A DNA stretch of 64,000 bases from Kribbella amoyensis (GTDB lineage Bacteria > Actinomycetota > Actinomycetes > Propionibacteriales > Kribbellaceae): NCBI RefSeq assembly GCF_007828865.1, contig NZ_VIVK01000001.1, positions 3,658,001-3,722,000 on the forward strand, read 5' to 3'. A program made the position numbers and the translations under genes. Below the pieces are notes generated by a model. It ran no database searches. It saw only the letters and a list, made by a program, of their open reading frames with translations, and was not told where the DNA came from. Of this stretch, positions 35,076 through 43,700 are shown one piece after another (position 1 is the stretch's first letter; each line of letters begins with the position of its first letter).

Positions 35076-36158
35076 ATGGTTGACGCACGCCCGGAAACGA
35101 CCGGCGAGCTGAACTACGAGACCTACCGAGCAACGAAGCACTTCTCCGCATTGGACGGTCTGCGGGCGGTGAGCGTGCTGGCGGTGATCTGGCAACACAC
35201 GGCCGGGTTCAACGACGGACGCGGGCTGCCGGCCCGGGGGTACCTCGGGGTGGACTGCTTCTTCGTGATCAGCGGATTCCTGATCACCACGTTGCTGCTC
35301 CGCGAACGTGCGGCCACCGGGCGGATCTCGTTACGCGACTTCTACCTGCGGCGGGCACTGCGGATCTTCCCGATCTACTACGCCGTGCTCGCGGTGTACG
35401 CGGTGCTGGTGCTCGCCATGACCCGGCACACGCGGAGTGGGCAGGAGTTCCTGCACAACCTGCCCGCGTTCGCCACGTACACGTCGAACTGGTTCGTCGG
35501 GCGCGGTGACTCGGTCACGTTCTACTTCGCCTGGTCGCTCGCCACCGAGGAGCAGTTCTATCTCTTCTGGCCACCGCTGCTGATCCTGTTGCTGGGTTGG
35601 GTTTTCGGGCGCGGTCGGTGGGCCAGCTGGGCGCATCTCCCGCTGATCAGCCTCGCCGGCCTCCTCGCGCTCGACATCGCTGCCCACCTGAACGGCTGGA
35701 CCGTCCTCGCCTCGCTCGCCGCCCCGATCCTCCTCGGCGCCGCGGCCGCCGTGATCCTGCACCACCCGATCGGGTACCGACGCTCGGCCGAAGTCTTCGG
35801 CGCGCCGTGGACCGCACCCGTCCTCGCCGCAGTCACCCTCGCCGCGATCCAGGTCGAGCTGCCGGACGCCTTCGTGTTCCTGCTGCTCGCGTACCTGTTG
35901 GTGGCGTGCGTGGTCCGCGAAGACACCGGCCTGCATCGACTGCTCACCTGGCGTCCGCTGGTCGTGCTCGGCACGATCTCGTACGGCGTCTACCTGATGC
36001 ACATGCTGGCCGCGAACCTGGTCCGCCCCGTCCTCGGGCACCGCTTCGGCGTCGACGTCTTCGCGGTCACGGTGCCGTTGGTTGCCGGGGCGGCCTACCT
36101 GTCGTACCAGTGGTTCGAGCGGCCGATCCGGTTGCTCGCGCGCAAGCGCGGCCGATGA
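35076..36158 (+). CDS. Acyltransferase family 3 (OafA/YrhL-like) membrane protein
   Basis: A 360-residue integral membrane acyltransferase with about 10 hydrophobic helices. Signature motifs: LDGLRAVSVLAVIWQH with the catalytic-type His, RGYLGVDCFFVISGFLITTLL, FYLRRALRIFPIYY and SLATEEQFYLFWP. It lacks the extra C-terminal SGNH domain seen in some OafA proteins. The family O-acetylates surface polysaccharides, peptidoglycan or secondary metabolites. A GAGGGGG ribosome site precedes ATG 35076. No glycan genes flank it, so its acceptor is unknown. Confidence 0.9.
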   Translation: MVDARPETTGELNYETYRATKHFSALDGLRAVSVLAVIWQHTAGFNDGRGLPARGYLGVDCFFVISGFLITTLLLRERAATGRISLRDFYLRRALRIFPIYYAVLAVYAVLVLAMTRHTRSGQEFLHNLPAFATYTSNWFVGRGDSVTFYFAWSLATEEQFYLFWPPLLILLLGWVFGRGRWASWAHLPLISLAGLLALDIAAHLNGWTVLASLAAPILLGAAAAVILHHPIGYRRSAEVFGAPWTAPVLAAVTLAAIQVELPDAFVFLLLAYLLVACVVREDTGLHRLLTWRPLVVLGTISYGVYLMHMLAANLVRPVLGHRFGVDVFAVTVPLVAGAAYLSYQWFERPIRLLARKRGR

Positions 36159-36170
36159 CTCGGCGAAGGG

Positions 36171-36251
36171 TGCCAGAGGAGGGACTCGAACCCTCACACC
36201 CGAAGGCACCGGCACCTAAAGCCGGCGTGTCTGCCATTCCACCACTCTGGC
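36171..36251 (-). tRNA. tRNA-Leu (anticodon UAG)
   Basis: On the minus strand the acceptor arms GCCAGAG (5', ending at 36251) and CTCTGGC pair over 7 bp. The anticodon stem CCGGC/GCCGG encloses loop TTTAGGT, giving UAG, which reads CUA/CUG-type leucine codons. A long variable arm (TGCCTTCGGGTG) and the T arm GAGGGTTCGAGTCCCTC are typical of tRNA-Leu. The 3' CCA is not fully encoded (ACC only). The hexamer TAAGAT at 36277-36272 may be its -10 and lies in the loop of the upstream gene's terminator hairpin. Confidence 0.95.
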
Positions 36252-36255
36252 CTGG

Positions 36256-36289
36256 GGACGTGCTCCCCAACATCTTAGGGAGCACGTCC
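36256..36289 (-). terminator. Terminator of the VWA gene
   Basis: Perfect 12-bp arms GGACGTGCTCCC (36256-36267) and GGGAGCACGTCC (36278-36289), 10-base loop, two bases beyond the stop of the VWA gene. Confidence 0.75.
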
Positions 36290-36291
36290 GC

Positions 36292-37947
36292 TCAGCGGCT
36301 CTGCAGGGCGTCGATGAAGACCTGCTGCAGGTCGGTGGGGTTGCGGGCCACGTAGCTGCGGCCGCCGGTGGCCTGGGCCAGCCGGTTGAGCTCGGTGGCG
36401 TCCGCGTCCGGACCGATGCCCAGGGCGATGATCCGGACCGGGCGGGCCGGGTCACGCAGGCGCCCCAGGGCCTGGATCGCGCTGTCCAGACTCGGCGAAC
36501 CCGGGTCGTCGTTCTTGCCGTCGGTGAACAGCAGCACGGTGTTGACCGCACTGGAGTCGTAGTTGGACCGGACCTCCCGGACCGCCGCGATCGCGGTGTC
36601 GTACAGGCCGGTGCCGCCGCCCACGCGGGCGGTCTGCGACTTCAGCTGGCTCAACATCTGGCCGCGGTGCGCCGGGGTCAGCTTGCTGATGCCGACGAGC
36701 TTGCGGTAGTCGGCGCTGTCGTCGCCGATCTTGGTGGAGAAGGTCCACAGGCCCAGCGCGGCGGTGTCCGGGAACAGCTTGAGGCCGCTCTCGGCCGCCT
36801 CGATGGTGAGCTGCATCCGCGTCTTGGCGCTGCCGGCCACCTTCTCGGCCATCGAGCCGGACACGTCGATGACGGCCAGCGAGTGCGCCGACAGCGACAG
36901 CGTCGCCCAGCTCTGCAGGGTCTTGTCGACCGAGGCCGCGGTCGGCTTGGTCAGCTGGCTGATGTCGCCGACCCCGCGGCCGGCGCCGAGCGGGCTGATC
37001 AGGTGGTCCCGGAAGCCGGCGTCGTCGCGGGCCTGTGCGCCCGCGTCGCCCAGCATCTCCTGGGCCAGCGCCTTCCCGGCCTCGCTGACGGCTTCGGCGT
37101 TCGACCGGGCGGTGACCACGACCGGGTAGTCCAGGACCAGGGTCCCGGTGCCCGGCACGATCGCCTTCAGCTGCGCCTCCGGGTGGTCCTCCTGGTACTT
37201 GACGAAGCTGTGCTCGGAGACCGGGACGACGATGTTGCTGCCGTCGGCGGACGCCTTGCTGAGCGGACCGTCCACCTCGGTGTACTGCTTGGCCATCGAG
37301 CCGAGCCGCTGTGCGAGGGGGACCAGCACGCTCGCGACCTGCGTGTTCGAGGCCGAGGTCTTCGCCCGCTCCGCCTGGATCGCGAGCAGCGGCAGCGCGC
37401 CCTCGGACGTACCGAGCGGGTCGAGCAGCGCGGGCTGGGTACCGCCGAAGGAACCGAGCCACGACGAGGTGTTCGCGAAGTTCTCGCTGCGGCCGACCAG
37501 GACCAGCGGCGACGTCGCGACGGACGGCACCGCGATCGACGGGATCGACTCCCCGTCGTCCGCGCGGGCCACCCACAGCGAGGAGTCCGGGACCCACAGG
37601 TCGGGACGCTGGTCGGACCCGGACGCCAGGTCCTGGGCCACCTTCGCGGAGGACGCGCCGGTGATGGTGAACTGCAGACACGGAGTGCCGTCCTCGCCGC
37701 CCTTCGCGGCCAGCGACTTGGCCGCCGACTCGAGTTGCGGCTGGAGATCCGGCGTGGTGCTCAGCTTGACCTGGACGGGGTCGTCGCACGAGCCACCACC
37801 GAGCAACCCGTCGGCGCCGGCTTCGGATCCGAAGGAGCGGACCACGAAGAACGCGCCCAACGAGATGACCAGGAGACCGACTGCGGTCAGATAGACCGCC
37901 CGGCGGTTGCTGTTACTTCGTGTCACCGCAGAGGAATGTTTTCCCAT
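36292..37947 (-). CDS. Membrane-anchored solute-binding-like protein fused to a VWA domain
   Basis: A 551-residue protein with a short cytoplasmic start, one membrane helix (about 17-38, AVYLTAVGLLVISLGAFFVV) and an extracellular part. Residues about 50-330 resemble a type-2 periplasmic substrate-binding domain (VQVKLSTTPDLQPQLESAAKSL, then VAQDLASGSDQRPDLWVPDSSLW). About 350-551 is a von Willebrand A domain with an intact MIDAS (DVSGS, the Thr in GGTGLYDT, and Asp in LLFTDGKNDD). This SBP-VWA architecture occurs in several actinobacteria; the ligand is unknown. A GGGAGG site precedes ATG 37947. A CRP-like site lies about 208 bases upstream. Confidence 0.85.
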   Translation of the reverse strand: MGKHSSAVTRSNSNRRAVYLTAVGLLVISLGAFFVVRSFGSEAGADGLLGGGSCDDPVQVKLSTTPDLQPQLESAAKSLAAKGGEDGTPCLQFTITGASSAKVAQDLASGSDQRPDLWVPDSSLWVARADDGESIPSIAVPSVATSPLVLVGRSENFANTSSWLGSFGGTQPALLDPLGTSEGALPLLAIQAERAKTSASNTQVASVLVPLAQRLGSMAKQYTEVDGPLSKASADGSNIVVPVSEHSFVKYQEDHPEAQLKAIVPGTGTLVLDYPVVVTARSNAEAVSEAGKALAQEMLGDAGAQARDDAGFRDHLISPLGAGRGVGDISQLTKPTAASVDKTLQSWATLSLSAHSLAVIDVSGSMAEKVAGSAKTRMQLTIEAAESGLKLFPDTAALGLWTFSTKIGDDSADYRKLVGISKLTPAHRGQMLSQLKSQTARVGGGTGLYDTAIAAVREVRSNYDSSAVNTVLLFTDGKNDDPGSPSLDSAIQALGRLRDPARPVRIIALGIGPDADATELNRLAQATGGRSYVARNPTDLQQVFIDALQSR

Positions 37948-38154
37948 CGCGGCAGGTCCCTCCCTCCCAGAGGCAGACTGCGCGCGCAGATTACCCGGTT
38001 TGCACTGGTCAGAGCGAAGGTCGACGAGCCCGTTCCTCGTTCCGGAACCGCCCGTTACCGCAACGATGAATGCTTATCCAGGACTCCGCATCCGTGCGGA
38101 AGGGTGAAATCTGACCGTCCGTAGCCGGGCCGCTGCGATGCGCTGAGATTGGCG

Positions 38155-38170
38155 TGTGATCCAAATCACG
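38155..38170. promoter_or_regulatory. CRP/GlxR-like site
   Basis: TGTGA-N6-TCACG (TGTGATCCAAATCACG), one mismatch from the actinobacterial CRP/GlxR consensus TGTGA-N6-TCACA, framed by GGCG and CC. It lies in the 309-base gap (37948-38256) upstream of the VWA gene and just beyond the end of bcp. I see no gene in this gap; TAATCT near 37996 (minus strand) may be the VWA -10. Confidence 0.6.
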
Positions 38171-38256
38171 CCGAACCACTGCTCAAACGACCGTTGGATG
38201 GACCACTGCCATGAAACGGTCGAGGGTTTCCCTGCGGGTCAGGTCAGCACAAAGCC

Positions 38257-38724
38257 TTACAGCCCGAGGTCGCGGCGCAACTTGGCGACGTGACCGGTCG
38301 CCTTCACGTTGTACTGCGCGACCGCGATCCGGCCGTCCGGGTCGACCACGAAGGTGGACCGGATCACGCCGGTCACCTTCTTGCCGTACATCATCTTCTC
38401 GCCGAACGCCCCGTACGCGCCCAGGACCTCCTTGTCCGGGTCGCTGAGCAGCGGGAAGGTGACGCCGTCGCGGTCGCGGAACTTCTGCAGCTTGGCCGGC
38501 TTGTCCGGCGAGATGCCGAGCACGGCGTACCCGGCGGCGGCCAGCGAGTCGAGCGAGTCGCGGAAGTCGCAGGCCTGCTTGGTGCAGCCCGGCGTCATCG
38601 CGGCCGGGTAGAAGTAGACGATGACGTTCTTGCCGCGCAGGTCCTTCAGCGCCACCTCGTTGCCGTCGGCGTCGGGCAGGGTGAAGTCGGGTGCGGCATC
38701 GCCGACGGACAGGCGCTCGGACAT
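38257..38724 (-). CDS. bcp: Thioredoxin-dependent peroxiredoxin (Bcp/PrxQ)
   Basis: A 155-residue cytoplasmic peroxiredoxin reducing H2O2 and organic hydroperoxides at the expense of thioredoxin. Peroxidatic Cys47 in MTPGCTKQAC with resolving Cys52 five residues on, the PrxQ alpha-2 type; preceding Thr44 and Pro45 complete the PxxxTxxC-like active site. ATG 38724 has a GGGAGGG site. Stand-alone gene; convergent or coupled partners are absent. Confidence 0.94.
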   Translation of the reverse strand: MSERLSVGDAAPDFTLPDADGNEVALKDLRGKNVIVYFYPAAMTPGCTKQACDFRDSLDSLAAAGYAVLGISPDKPAKLQKFRDRDGVTFPLLSDPDKEVLGAYGAFGEKMMYGKKVTGVIRSTFVVDPDGRIAVAQYNVKATGHVAKLRRDLGL

Positions 38725-38836
38725 GGTGCGGTCCCTCCCGGAAAGACTCGGACAGTCGCTCGCCATTCTGCCGTACGCCGGGGTGTTCGCCGCGCGGTGA
38801 CTTGCCTGCGGTGGGTGAGCGGAGTGGAGTGAACCC

Positions 38837-39880
38837 ATGCGGGCTATGACGATCGTGCCGGGCCGGGCGGACTCCGCCGCGGTCGGCGAGGTGGAGGAGC
38901 CGCCGCCGTCCGACGGGGCGGTCCTGGTCGAGGGCGTACTGGCCGGGATCTGCGGTACGGACGTGGAGCTGGTCTCCGGCGGATTCGGCAGCGGGCCGCC
39001 CGGGTCCGACCGGCTCGTCCTGGGGCACGAGTCGCTCGGACAGGTGATCGAGGCGCCGCCCGGATCGGGGTTGACGCCGGGCGACCTGGTCGCGGGCATC
39101 GTCCGCCGGCCCGACCCCGAGCCGTGCCCCGCCTGTGCTCGCGGCGAGTGGGACTTCTGCCGCAACGGCCGCTACACCGAACGCGGCATCAAGGAAGCCC
39201 ACGGGTACGGCGCCGAGCGCTGGCGGATCGACCCGTACTTCGCGGTGCCGGTACCGCCGGAGCTCGGCCGGTACGGCGTCCTGGTGGAGCCGGCCAGCAT
39301 CCTCGCGAAGGCGTGGGACCTGGTCGACCAGGTCGGCGAGCGGTCCTGGTACGCACCCGAGCACGTCCTGGTCACCGGCGGCGGGCCGATCGGGCTGCTG
39401 GCCGCGCTGATCGCGGCGCAGCGCGGGTACACCGTGCATCTGCTGGACCGGCGCGACGAGGGACCGAAGCCGAAGCTGGTCCGCGCACTCGGCGGCGAGT
39501 TCATCACCGATCTCGGTCAGCTCGGGGTCCAGCCCGACGTCGTGATCGAGGCGACCGGGTCCGGCCGGGTGGTGGCGCAGAGTGCGCAACTGCTCGCGCC
39601 CGCCGGGGTGATGTGCCTGACCGGGATCTCGCCGAGCCCGGACCCGATCGACGTCCCGATGGACGCGGTGAACCGGCACCTGGTGACCCGGAACGCGGCC
39701 CTCGTCGGTTCGGTCAACGCGGCGAAGCGGCATTACGCGGACGCGGTGGGCGTGCTCCTGGCCGCCGACCCCGCCTGGCTGGACCAGCTGATCACCCGGA
39801 CGGTCCCGCTGTCGGACTGGACGTCGGCGCTCACCAAGGAGCCCGACGACATCAAGGTGGTCGTGGACCTGCGGGCCTGA
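38837..39880 (+). CDS. Glucose 1-dehydrogenase-like zinc alcohol dehydrogenase
   Basis: A 347-residue medium-chain dehydrogenase. Catalytic zinc residues: Cys in GICGTDVEL and His-Glu in LGHESLGQ; structural-zinc loop PCPACARGEWDFC with three visible Cys; coenzyme fold VLVTGGGPIGLLAALIAAQ. The pattern and the long glucose-dehydrogenase C-terminal region (VGSVNAAKRHYADAV) match archaeal/bacterial glucose dehydrogenases of the semi-phosphorylative Entner-Doudoroff type. The usual structural zinc site has four Cys; one seems lost. Sugar specificity not certain. Confidence 0.82.
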   Translation: MRAMTIVPGRADSAAVGEVEEPPPSDGAVLVEGVLAGICGTDVELVSGGFGSGPPGSDRLVLGHESLGQVIEAPPGSGLTPGDLVAGIVRRPDPEPCPACARGEWDFCRNGRYTERGIKEAHGYGAERWRIDPYFAVPVPPELGRYGVLVEPASILAKAWDLVDQVGERSWYAPEHVLVTGGGPIGLLAALIAAQRGYTVHLLDRRDEGPKPKLVRALGGEFITDLGQLGVQPDVVIEATGSGRVVAQSAQLLAPAGVMCLTGISPSPDPIDVPMDAVNRHLVTRNAALVGSVNAAKRHYADAVGVLLAADPAWLDQLITRTVPLSDWTSALTKEPDDIKVVVDLRA

Positions 39881-39957
39881 CCTGCGAGGATGGGACCAGG
39901 GCAGCCCCGGCCATCCCGGGGCAGCACGAGGTGACACGAGGTAAGGAGCGTCGACAG

Positions 39958-40221
39958 GTGTCGGACACGCAGGCTCGGACGGCCGAGCAGATCGAGGCGG
40001 ACATCGCCGCCACCAGGGCGCGGTTGGCCTCGACCGTGGACGAGCTGGTCGACCGCGCGCACCCGAAGAACGTCGCCAAGCGGCAGGTCGAGCAGGCGAA
40101 GTCGCAGGTCTTCGACGAGACCGGGCAGCTCCGGACGCAGAAGCTGGCCGCGATCGGCGGCGCCGTCGTCGGGGTCGTCACCGTCCTGCTGCTGATCCGC
40201 CGGCTGGTGGGACGCAAGTGA
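39958..40221 (+). CDS. DUF3618 small membrane protein
   Basis: An 87-residue protein with the DUF3618 core QIEADIAATRARLASTVDEL (about 10-29), a charged amphipathic helix (HPKNVAKRQVEQAKSQV), and one C-terminal membrane helix (about 64-82). Such proteins are widespread in actinobacteria without assigned function. GTG 39958 has an AAGGAG site. Overlaps the GroES-like gene by GTGA, so the two are coupled. Confidence 0.85.
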   Translation: MSDTQARTAEQIEADIAATRARLASTVDELVDRAHPKNVAKRQVEQAKSQVFDETGQLRTQKLAAIGGAVVGVVTVLLLIRRLVGRK

Positions 40222-40559
40222 CTCCTCGCAAACGCCTCTCGGACGACAAGCTGCCGATCCGGATGCTGCACGACCGGGTGCTGGTCCAGCTCGACCGGGA
40301 GTCCGGCGAGCGGAAGTCCTCGGCCGGCATCCTGATCCCGGCCACCGCGCAGATGGGCCGCCGGCTCGCCTGGGCCAAGGTGGTCGCGATCGGCGCCAAC
40401 GTCCGCACCGTCGAGGTCGACGACCGGGTGCTGTTCGACCCCGAGGACCGCGCCGAGGTCGAGGTCCGCGGCGACGACTACGTCCTGCTCCGCGAACGCG
40501 ACCTGCACGCCGTCGCCGCCAACCGCCTCGAAGACGGCCAGACCGGCCTCTACCTCTGA
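40218..40559 (+). CDS. GroES-like (Cpn10) co-chaperonin paralogue
   Basis: A 113-residue Cpn10-fold protein: IRMLHDRVLVQLDRESGERKSSAGILIP aligns with the GroES start, with the mobile-loop region (SGERKSSAGILIPATAQMGRR) partly altered, and DDYVLLRERDLHAV at the end. No groEL follows; it is coupled instead to a DUF3618 membrane protein. The C-terminal tail (NRLEDGQTGLYL) is longer than in standard GroES. Probably a dedicated paralogue rather than the main co-chaperonin. Confidence 0.8.
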   Translation: MTPRKRLSDDKLPIRMLHDRVLVQLDRESGERKSSAGILIPATAQMGRRLAWAKVVAIGANVRTVEVDDRVLFDPEDRAEVEVRGDDYVLLRERDLHAVAANRLEDGQTGLYL

Positions 40560-40625
40560 GCCGCGCCCGACGGCTGAGCCGCGCCGACGGCTGAGCCGCG
40601 CCGACGGCTGAGCCGGGCGGCTGGC
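40557..40625 (+). repeat. 17-bp tandem repeat, four units
   Basis: Four copies of TGAGCCGCGCCGACGGC and close variants (first copy 18 bp, last one diverged), beginning exactly at the stop codon of the GroES-like gene. Each unit carries an in-frame TGA. Confidence 0.8.
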
Positions 40626-40667
40626 TGAGGTCGGGCCGATGTCTCTGCACTGAACCCCGACCAGGGT

Positions 40668-40704
40668 GCGCCGGCCGCGGTCGGGGGGAGTCCGCGGCCG
40701 GCGC
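40668..40704. terminator. Hairpin between convergent GroES-like and subtilase genes
   Basis: Perfect 13-bp arms GCGCCGGCCGCGG (40668-40680) and CCGCGGCCGGCGC (40692-40704) with an 11-base loop; 7 bases from the subtilase stop. Confidence 0.75.
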
Positions 40705-40710
40705 GATCGC

Positions 40711-43700
40711 TCAGCCGGTCAGGCCGAACGCCCTCGGCAGCTCGTGGTACACACGGCTGCCGGCTCGGTCGACGGCGTCGATCCGCAGCGACACCGCGGT
40801 CGCGCCGGCCGGTGCCCGCGGGATCGAGGCCTTGCGGGCGTTGCCCTGACCGGTGACCTTGGCCGCCTTCCAGGTGGTGCCGTCGTCGAAGCTGTACCAC
40901 GCGGTCAGCGAGGTCAGCGGCTTCTCGGTGACGGTGCTGCTCTCGTGGTACGCGGTCAGGTCGACCACCGACCCCGCGCGCGGTGCCTGGTTCCGCTGGT
41001 TCAGGGCAGCCTTGACCCGCACCTGCAGCAGCGGCTGCACCCCGCAGGCTCCGGCCGGCGCCGGGGTGAGCTTCGGGCACGAGGTACCGGCAGTGGTGTC
41101 CGTGGTCGCCCGCCGGGTGGTGAAGGTCCACTCCGTCCGGATCGCCCGGCCGTACCGCATGAACTCCGGCCGATCGGAGCCGTCCCGCTCGTAGACGAGC
41201 TTCAGGGTCGCCGGTGTCGACGGCACGTCGAAAAGGCCGTAGCGCAGGCTGCTCGTCTGGTACATCGGCAGTTCGTTGCTCCCGGCATAGAGCTTCAGTG
41301 AGTCCCGCGGGTCGAGCCAGGCCGCGAACGGCAGGGTCCCGTCCTGGTACGTGCCCGGCAGGATCCCGGCGTCCGGATCGGTCAGGGCCGCCGGGTCCGC
41401 CAGGGTGAGCGTCGGCCGGACCAGCAAGGTGTCGCCTTGCCGGCAGGTCGAGCAGAGCCGGTTCACCAGCGGGTGGTCCACGGCCGCCCCCGGTACCTGC
41501 GGTCCGTCGAAGGACGCCTCCACCGGGTTCGTCCCGGGCTTCAGCGTCGAACTGCGGTAGCCCTGGGTCCAGAAGCTGCTGTCCTCGCCCGTTGCCGGCG
41601 GCCAGGTGTGGTCGGTCCGGTTCCAGCGGGTCCAGGTCTGTCCGGGCTGGAGCGGACCGACCAGCAGGGTGAGCTTCGCCGGGGCGATCTGCAGGACAGA
41701 AGGTGCCAGCGTGAGCAGGGCCGACCCGGCCGTGTCCGGCAGTTCGCCGGCCTGTCCCCACTTACCGAGGGTGTAGCGCCACTGGTACTCCTGCACGGCA
41801 CCGTTGGTGTGGTACTCCTGCGGCAGCTGAGCGAGCTGCGAATCCTTCACCGAGTACTGCAGCGACCCGATGCTGTCGCGCTCGTAGAACTTGAGGCTGT
41901 ACTGGTAGGGGGTCTGGGTGACGCTGGTCAGGTTCACGCCGACCGGGCCGGCCTTCGATCGCCGGCTGAGCTCGTCACCTTCTTCCCAGGGCAGCCCCGC
42001 GACCGGGAGCTTGCGACTCTCGAAGGAACCGCCGGCGTACGGCACGCGATAGGCCAGGTCCGGGTTCCAGACCAGGACGCCGATCGCCCCGGCTGCCGCG
42101 AGCGCGGCCTCCTGCTCCTCTTCCAGATCCGGCGCGTACTGCCCGGTGTACACGTTGAACGGCGGCATCGCGAGCGCGATCGCACCGCGGAGTTTCGCCG
42201 CCTCCTCCGGTTCGAGGGTGGGACCGACGTCGACCAGCGGCGCGTTCTTCACCGTCGCGGCGAACTTCGGCTCGGCCGCGGAGTGCGTCGTGTAGCGCGG
42301 GTGCAGGGCCAGCGAGTCGGTGCCGGTGGTCTTGCCCTGGACGGGGACCGCACCGAGCTCCAGTTGGGTGGTGAGCAGCATCGAGCCGGTCGTCACCTGG
42401 CCGGCCGGGATGGACCACAGCCCGCTCTCGTTGTAGCCGGTGATCCAGCCGTTGAGGTAGTAGTACTCGCCCGACTGGCGCTGGTAGAGCTGGGTGCCGC
42501 CGTACAGGTGCTGCGGCCGCTCGGTACTGACCTTGACCTGCTTGGCCTTGGCCACGCTCAGGTTCACCATCTGGAAGCCGCCGAGGTTCTTGGCGACCAC
42601 CAGTTCCGGCACCGTGAGGACCGCAACGTTCGTCGTGCCGTTGGCGGTGAAGTGCACGTTGGCCGAGACCGAGTACCGGCCGGGCTTGACCAGCAGCGGC
42701 TCACTGGCGTCCCGCACACTCACCGACAGGGTCGGATCGTCGAGGTTCATCGCCGTCACGCCGGTGTAGGAGCAGCTCTGGATACTCGCGTCGGGGGTGC
42801 ACTTCTCGCCGTTGCGGCCGGTGATCATCGGCAGCAGCTTCATGGTCTCGTACGCGCGGACGTGGCCGATCGAGGTCCGTACCTGGTGGCCGGCGGCATC
42901 CGTGGCCACCAGCGAACCGGCGTACTGGCCGACCGCGAGCTTGCCGATGTCGAGGGTGAACGCGGCGTCGTACTGGCCACCGGCCGGGACGGTCACCTTG
43001 GTGGGAGCCGTCAGGACGCCGTCCGGAATCGCGGCGCCGCCCGCCTGCTTCAGCTCGGCAGTCAGGGTCAGCTCGACCGGGACGGTGCCGGAGTTGGCGT
43101 ACGTCAGGGTCTTCGTGATCGGCGCGGCCGCGGTCTCGACGGACCGGCCGAGGTCGAGTGATCCCCTGGTGGTGACCGTGGCCTGGATCGCGGTGGCGAC
43201 GTTGAGCCGGCCGGTGCCGCGGACGAACGGGTTGCCGTCGGTCTCGTCGGTCGTCGAGACCAGGGCGTCCTTCAACTGGGCACCGGTCCAGTCGGGATGC
43301 CGCTGAGCGAGGATCGCAGCGGCCCCGGCGACGTGCGGAGTGGCCATCGACGTACCGGACGCCCGCGTGTAGAGGTCGTCGATCGGTGTACCCATCGTGG
43401 TACCGCCGGCGCGGGCCGCGGCGATGTCGACACCCGGCGCGGCCAGGTCGGGCTTGAGCACGCGCTGGTACGTCTGCGGAAGCGGGCCGCGCGAGGAGAA
43501 GTCGGCAGCCTGGTCTTCGTCGTCCACGGCGGCGACGGTCAGTGCGGAGGCGGCGACACCCGGACTGCCGATCGTGCTCTGGTCCGGACCCGAGTTACCG
43601 GCGGCGATCACGAACAACGTCCCGCTCGCGCTCAGCTGGTCGACCGTCTGCGAGAGCAGGTCCTGCGCTTCCGAAGCCGGCGCCGGGCCGCCCAGGCTCA

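Noticed and set aside
40557..40625. CRISPR-like array
   Set aside because: The 17-bp units are contiguous with no spacers.
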